Source: Microlunatus antarcticus (GTDB taxonomy: Bacteria > Actinomycetota > Actinomycetes > Propionibacteriales > Propionibacteriaceae). Taken from it: a stretch of DNA of 64,000 bases. The position numbers and the translations under genes were made by a program. The notes beneath the pieces are model-generated. The model ran no database searches. It was not told the DNA's origin and saw nothing but the letters and a program-made list of their open reading frames with translations. Shown here piece after piece: positions 60,636-64,000 of the stretch (the stretch's first letter is position 1; the number at the start of each line of letters is the position of its first letter). Location: contig NZ_JACHZG010000001.1 of assembly GCF_014193425.1 (NCBI RefSeq), positions 3,348,001 to 3,412,000 on the forward strand, in the 5' to 3' direction.

Positions 60636-62066
60636 GTGAGCGTCCCCCAGTGGGAGCTGCGGGCCCGGTTCGCCGTGTCGCTCGCCGACCTCTACGGCCA
60701 GGAGGTCCCGGCGTACACGACGCTCGTCGACGTCTCCCGCGCCGTGAACGAGGACTTCGTCGCGGCGCACGGGGCCGACGCGGAGCGGCTCGGCTCGATT
60801 TCCCGCGTCACCGCGGAACGCCACGGCGCGATCCGGGTGGGCTCCCCCGTGGAGATGGCCCAGGTGGCCCGGCTCTTCGCCGGCTTCGGCATGCACCCGG
60901 TCGGCTTCTACGACCTCCGCGACGCCTCGGCGAGCTCGGTACCGGTCGTCTCCACCGCCTTCCGGCCCACCGACGTCGACGAGCTGGCCCGCAACCCGTT
61001 CCGCGTCTTCACCTCGATGCTGGTCACCGACGACCGCCGGTTCTTCGACGCCGCCACGCAGGAACGGCTCGAGGCGTTCGTGGCCGCCCGTGAGCTGTTC
61101 GCGCCGGAGGCCCTGGTCCTGGCCGACCGCGCCGCGGCCGAGGGCAGCCTCGGCAGCGACGACGCCGACCGCTTCCTCACTCTGGCCACCGCATCGTTCG
61201 CGCTGTCGACCGAGCCGATCGACCGCGCCTGGTACGACCATCTCGAGGCGATCTCCGCCGTCGCCGCCGACATCGGCGGCGTGCCCGCCACGCACATCAA
61301 CCACCTCACACCGCGGGTGCTGGACATCGACGACCTGTACGCGCGGATGAGCGCGCTGGGCATCGCGATGATCCCGGAGATCCAGGGCCCGCCCGACTGG
61401 GAGGGTCCGGACGTGCTGCTGCGGCAGACGTCGTTCCGCGCACTCGCCGAGCCGCGCACGTTCCGGGAGGCGGACGGCACCACGACCAGCGGCGAGCTCC
61501 GCGTCCGCTTCGGCGAGGTGGAGCAGCGCGGCATCGCGCTCACCGCGACCGGACGTGACCTCTACGACGATCTGACCGCGGAGGTCGACCGCCGGCTGGC
61601 CCACGCACCGCAGGGCACCACCCGCGTGGCGGTCGCCGCGGAGGTGTGGCGGGAGCACCTGCCGCAGACCGAGACCGGTCTCGCGCTCGCGGGGCTCGGG
61701 TTCTTCCGGTTCCACGCCACCGGGACGGCCCGCCCTTCGACAGGCTCAGGGACCGTGGCCGGGCTCGCCGAGCTGCTCGAGTCCGGCGCCCTGGTCGCCG
61801 AGCCGATCGTCTACGAGGACTTCCTCCCTCGCTCGGCCGCCGGCATCTTCCAGTCCAACCTCACCGACGAGGGCTCGCGCGACGACGACCAGCTCGGCAC
61901 GCCGTACGACCTCGTCCGGCTGAGCGAGGTCGTCGGGATCACCATCGCCGACCCGAACGACCTCTACGCCGCCCAGCAGGCCGCCTCGCTCGCCGAGGCC
62001 GAGGCCGCCCTGGGCCACGCCATCAACACCACGCCCGTCCCGACCCAGGAGAACGCATCCGTATGA
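60636..62066 (+). CDS. hglS: 2-oxoadipate dioxygenase/decarboxylase (DUF1338, hydroxyglutarate synthase)
   Basis: A 476-residue DUF1338 enzyme converting 2-oxoadipate plus O2 to D-2-hydroxyglutarate and CO2 using Fe(II). The metal and carboxylate residues match: His63 and Arg67 in ERHGAIRVG, the second His in THINHLTPRV, and the Glu in FGEVEQRG. Length is normal, but near the end a repeat-like sequence encodes TARPSTGSG (61733-61751). GTG start 60636. It belongs to the lysine degradation operon with the ALDH7 gene (ATGA overlap). Confidence 0.92.
   Translation: MSVPQWELRARFAVSLADLYGQEVPAYTTLVDVSRAVNEDFVAAHGADAERLGSISRVTAERHGAIRVGSPVEMAQVARLFAGFGMHPVGFYDLRDASASSVPVVSTAFRPTDVDELARNPFRVFTSMLVTDDRRFFDAATQERLEAFVAARELFAPEALVLADRAAAEGSLGSDDADRFLTLATASFALSTEPIDRAWYDHLEAISAVAADIGGVPATHINHLTPRVLDIDDLYARMSALGIAMIPEIQGPPDWEGPDVLLRQTSFRALAEPRTFREADGTTTSGELRVRFGEVEQRGIALTATGRDLYDDLTAEVDRRLAHAPQGTTRVAVAAEVWREHLPQTETGLALAGLGFFRFHATGTARPSTGSGTVAGLAELLESGALVAEPIVYEDFLPRSAAGIFQSNLTDEGSRDDDQLGTPYDLVRLSEVVGITIADPNDLYAAQQAASLAEAEAALGHAINTTPVPTQENASV
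61733..61751 (+). repeat. REP-like palindromic element inside the DUF1338 gene
   Basis: CCCTTCGACAGGCTCAGGG, followed by ACC. This sequence, with its complement GGGTCCCTGAGCCTGTCGAAGGG-type forms, is a very common dispersed intergenic repeat in GC-rich bacteria. Here it is in frame within coding sequence and encodes PSTGSG. Confidence 0.65.
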
Positions 62067-63592
62067 CCGACACCCTGACCACCACGACGCCCCTGGCCGA
62101 CGACGTCCGCGCCGCCCTCCAGGCCTGCGGCGTCGACCTCTCCGTGGTCGGCGGTGACGCCCAGGTGGCGAGCCCCATCACCGGCGAGCCGCTCATCGGC
62201 GCCCGGCTCGACACCGTCGCCGACATCGACGCCGCCGTCGGCCGTGCGGCCGAGGCCTTCCCGGCGTGGCGCGACACCCCGGCCCCGCTGCGCGGCCAGC
62301 TGGTCAAGCGCTGGGGCGAGCTGCTGACCGAGCACAAGGAGCACCTGGCCACCCTGGTCACCGCCGAGGTCGGCAAGACGCCGTCCGAGGCGCGCGGCGA
62401 GGTCCAGGAGATGATCGACATCGCCGACCTGGCCGTCGGGCAGTCGCGCCAGCTCTTCGGCAAGACGATGCCGTCGGAGCGCCCCGGCCACCGCCTGCAG
62501 GAGGTCTGGCACCCGCTGGGCGTCGTCGGCGTCATCTCCGCCTTCAACTTTCCCGTCGCCGTCTACGCCTGGAACACCGCGCTCGCCCTCGTCTGCGGCG
62601 ACACCGTCGTGTGGAAGCCGGCCGACGCGGCCCGGCTGTCGGCCATCGCCGTCGACGCCCTCCTCGCGAAGGCCGTCTCCGAGGCCGGTGCCCCGAAGGG
62701 CATCCACCAGCTCCTCCTGACCGACGCCGACGGCAGCCGCAAGCTCGTCGAGGACCCGCGCGTCGCCCTCGTCTCGGCCACCGGCTCGGTCCGGATGGGC
62801 CGCGAGGTCGCCCCGGCCGTCGCCGCCCGCTTCGGGCGCACCCTGCTCGAGCTCGGCGGCAACAACGGCGCCATCGTCGCTCCGTCGGCCGACCTCGACC
62901 TCGCGCTGCGCGGCGTCGTCTTCGCCGCCGCGGGCACCGCCGGGCAGCGCTGCACCACCCTGCGCCGCCTGTTCGTGCACTCCTCCGTGGCCGACCAGCT
63001 GACCAAGCGGGTCGTGGCGGCGTACGAGTCCCTGGCCGTCGGCGACCCCCGGGAGGACGGCGTCCTCGTCGGGCCCCTGGTCAACCAGCGCTCGTACGAG
63101 GCGCAGCAGGCTGCGCTCGCCGCGGCGCGGGAGCAGGGCGGCACCGTCCTGGCCGGCGGCGACCGCGAGCTGGCCGACGCGCACCCCGACGCCTACTACG
63201 TGCGCCCGGCCGTCGTGTCGATGCCCGACCAGACCGCCATCGTGCACGAGGAGACGTTCGCGCCGATCCTCTACGTGATGACGTACGACGACCTCGGCGA
63301 GGCGATCGCGCTCCACAACGCGGTCCCGCAGGGCCTGAGCTCGGCGATCTTCACCACCGACCAGGGCGAGGCGGAACGGTTCCTGTCCTCGGCCGGCTCC
63401 GACTGCGGCATCGCCAACGTCAACATCGGCACCTCGGGCGCCGAGATCGGCGGCGCGTTCGGCGGGGAGAAGGAGACCGGCGGCGGTCGCGAGTCCGGCT
63501 CCGACGCGTGGAAGGCGTACATGCGTCCGTCGACGCAGACGGTCAACTACTCGGGCCAGCTCCCCCTCGCGCAGGGCGTCACCTTCATCTGA
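62063..63592 (+). CDS. amaB: ALDH7-type aminoadipate-semialdehyde (piperideine-6-carboxylate) dehydrogenase
   Basis: A 509-residue NAD-dependent dehydrogenase of the antiquitin group. SAFNFPVAVYAWN and VSATGSVRMGR form the cofactor site, LELGGNNGAIV holds the base Glu, and AGQRCTTLRRLF the catalytic Cys with the ALDH7-typical TTLRR. GGAFGGEKETGGGRESGSDAWK near the end is also family-specific (in part: GEKETGGGRESGSD). It oxidises alpha-aminoadipate semialdehyde to alpha-aminoadipate in lysine/pipecolate catabolism. ATG overlaps the DUF1338 stop. Confidence 0.94.
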   Translation: MTDTLTTTTPLADDVRAALQACGVDLSVVGGDAQVASPITGEPLIGARLDTVADIDAAVGRAAEAFPAWRDTPAPLRGQLVKRWGELLTEHKEHLATLVTAEVGKTPSEARGEVQEMIDIADLAVGQSRQLFGKTMPSERPGHRLQEVWHPLGVVGVISAFNFPVAVYAWNTALALVCGDTVVWKPADAARLSAIAVDALLAKAVSEAGAPKGIHQLLLTDADGSRKLVEDPRVALVSATGSVRMGREVAPAVAARFGRTLLELGGNNGAIVAPSADLDLALRGVVFAAAGTAGQRCTTLRRLFVHSSVADQLTKRVVAAYESLAVGDPREDGVLVGPLVNQRSYEAQQAALAAAREQGGTVLAGGDRELADAHPDAYYVRPAVVSMPDQTAIVHEETFAPILYVMTYDDLGEAIALHNAVPQGLSSAIFTTDQGEAERFLSSAGSDCGIANVNIGTSGAEIGGAFGGEKETGGGRESGSDAWKAYMRPSTQTVNYSGQLPLAQGVTFI

Positions 63593-63653
63593 GTTCTTGT
63601 GCTCGGCGCCGGAATGCCGCAGGGTAGGCCTTCCGGCGACCGAGGAGACCGAG

Positions 63654-64000
63654 ATGACTCGACGGGTGCTCCTGGCGCTGCTGGCCGCAGGGCTGGTCGC
63701 ACCCCTGGGCTGCTGGGGCTCTCCGGCCACGGCGGCCACCAAGCCGGCCAAGCCCTACGACTTCGACGGGAACGGTCGCCAGGAGCTGGTGGCGTCGGCG
63801 ACCGGTCTCCTGGTCGGCGACCCGACCAACTACGACGCGGGGGGCGTGGTGGTGCTCCCGAACGTCCGCGGCAGGATCCCGCTCGAGCCGCGGCTCGTCA
63901 CCAAGGACACCCCTGGCCTGGAGGACGAACCGATCGAGGGCGACCGCTTCGGCCGAGGCCTGGCCAGCGCTGACTTCGACCGCGACGGGTACGCGGACCT
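63654..64000 (+). CDS. FG-GAP repeat secreted protein (3' truncated by window end)
   Basis: Only the first about 115 residues are visible. ATG 63654 has AGGAG 6 bases upstream. A signal peptide (TRRVLLALLAAGLVAPLGC, cleavage near ATA) is followed by YDFDGNGRQELVASA and, later, DFDRDGYAD, two calcium-binding loops of the FG-GAP/integrin-alpha-like beta-propeller, with DRFGRGLASA between. Such proteins are exported and often adhesive or enzymatic accessory proteins. The gene is cut by the right edge. Confidence 0.85.
   Translation, partial: MTRRVLLALLAAGLVAPLGCWGSPATAATKPAKPYDFDGNGRQELVASATGLLVGDPTNYDAGGVVVLPNVRGRIPLEPRLVTKDTPGLEDEPIEGDRFGRGLASADFDRDGYAD

Overview
This 64 kb window is very GC-rich, uses many GTG and TTG starts, and carries gene families typical of Actinomycetota: an ANTAR response regulator of the PdtaR type, PQQPGY-repeat membrane proteins, a DUF222/13E12 HNH protein and 6C-like small RNAs. 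The core block uvrB - coaE - rpsA - polA - (liv transporter) - pdtaR has the order seen around Rv1626-Rv1633 in mycobacteria and around polA/liv/ANTAR regulator in Streptomyces. I infer a chromosomal fragment of a high-GC soil-type actinomycete, perhaps Propionibacteriales. No phage, insertion sequence or CRISPR array is visible.

Layout. 1-3.2 kb: end of an oligopeptide-type ABC operon (two ATPases and a lipoprotein binding protein). 3.3-6.4 kb: GNAT acetyltransferase, then lon behind an HspR (HAIR) operator. 6.5-8.3 kb: a tandem duplication in which a MarR-type regulator with a conserved leader is followed by a 6C-like two-hairpin small RNA. 8.3-16.6 kb (minus strand): TerC membrane protein behind a yybP-ykoY riboswitch, uvrB, an anchored PQG-repeat protein, a PrsW-like membrane protein, coaE and rpsA. 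16.9-24 kb: GH8 lipoprotein, a frameshifted MFS-cyclic-nucleotide-binding fusion, polA, a hotdog thioesterase and an SRPBCC protein. 24-29.7 kb: five-gene branched-chain amino-acid ABC transporter. 29.9-32.8 kb: FMO, SDR and pdtaR; then tRNA-Leu(CAA).

33-64 kb is mostly catabolic. A first imino-acid region (33.1-42 kb) holds a sarcosine-oxidase-like enzyme, a proline-racemase homolog, an MFS carrier, an ornithine-cyclodeaminase-family reductase, a class III aminotransferase, an OYE-type demethylase and a GntR regulator. Then come a HupE-like permease with a DUF3500 Tat lipoprotein, and an amidohydrolase - DUF59 - alcohol dehydrogenase operon resembling the accessory half of propane-monooxygenase (prm/mim) clusters, but without the monooxygenase. 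A second imino-acid operon (47.7-55.4 kb, minus) reads GntR, SDR, D-amino-acid dehydrogenase, DapA-family deaminase, racemase, aldehyde dehydrogenase and two SDRs; it fits the hydroxyproline to 2-oxoglutarate route. 55.5-58.4 kb has small membrane or hypothetical proteins and a DUF222 HNH protein. 58.5-63.6 kb is a LysR-controlled operon (FAD oxidase, DUF1338 2-oxoadipate dioxygenase/decarboxylase, ALDH7 aminoadipate-semialdehyde dehydrogenase), which suggests lysine/pipecolate breakdown. The window ends inside an FG-GAP repeat protein.

Together the accessory genes describe an organism that takes up peptides and amino acids and degrades proline-like and lysine-derived compounds. The least explained items are the duplicated MarR/6C unit, with apparent ATC starts, and the switch-like overlapping hairpins before the amidohydrolase operon.
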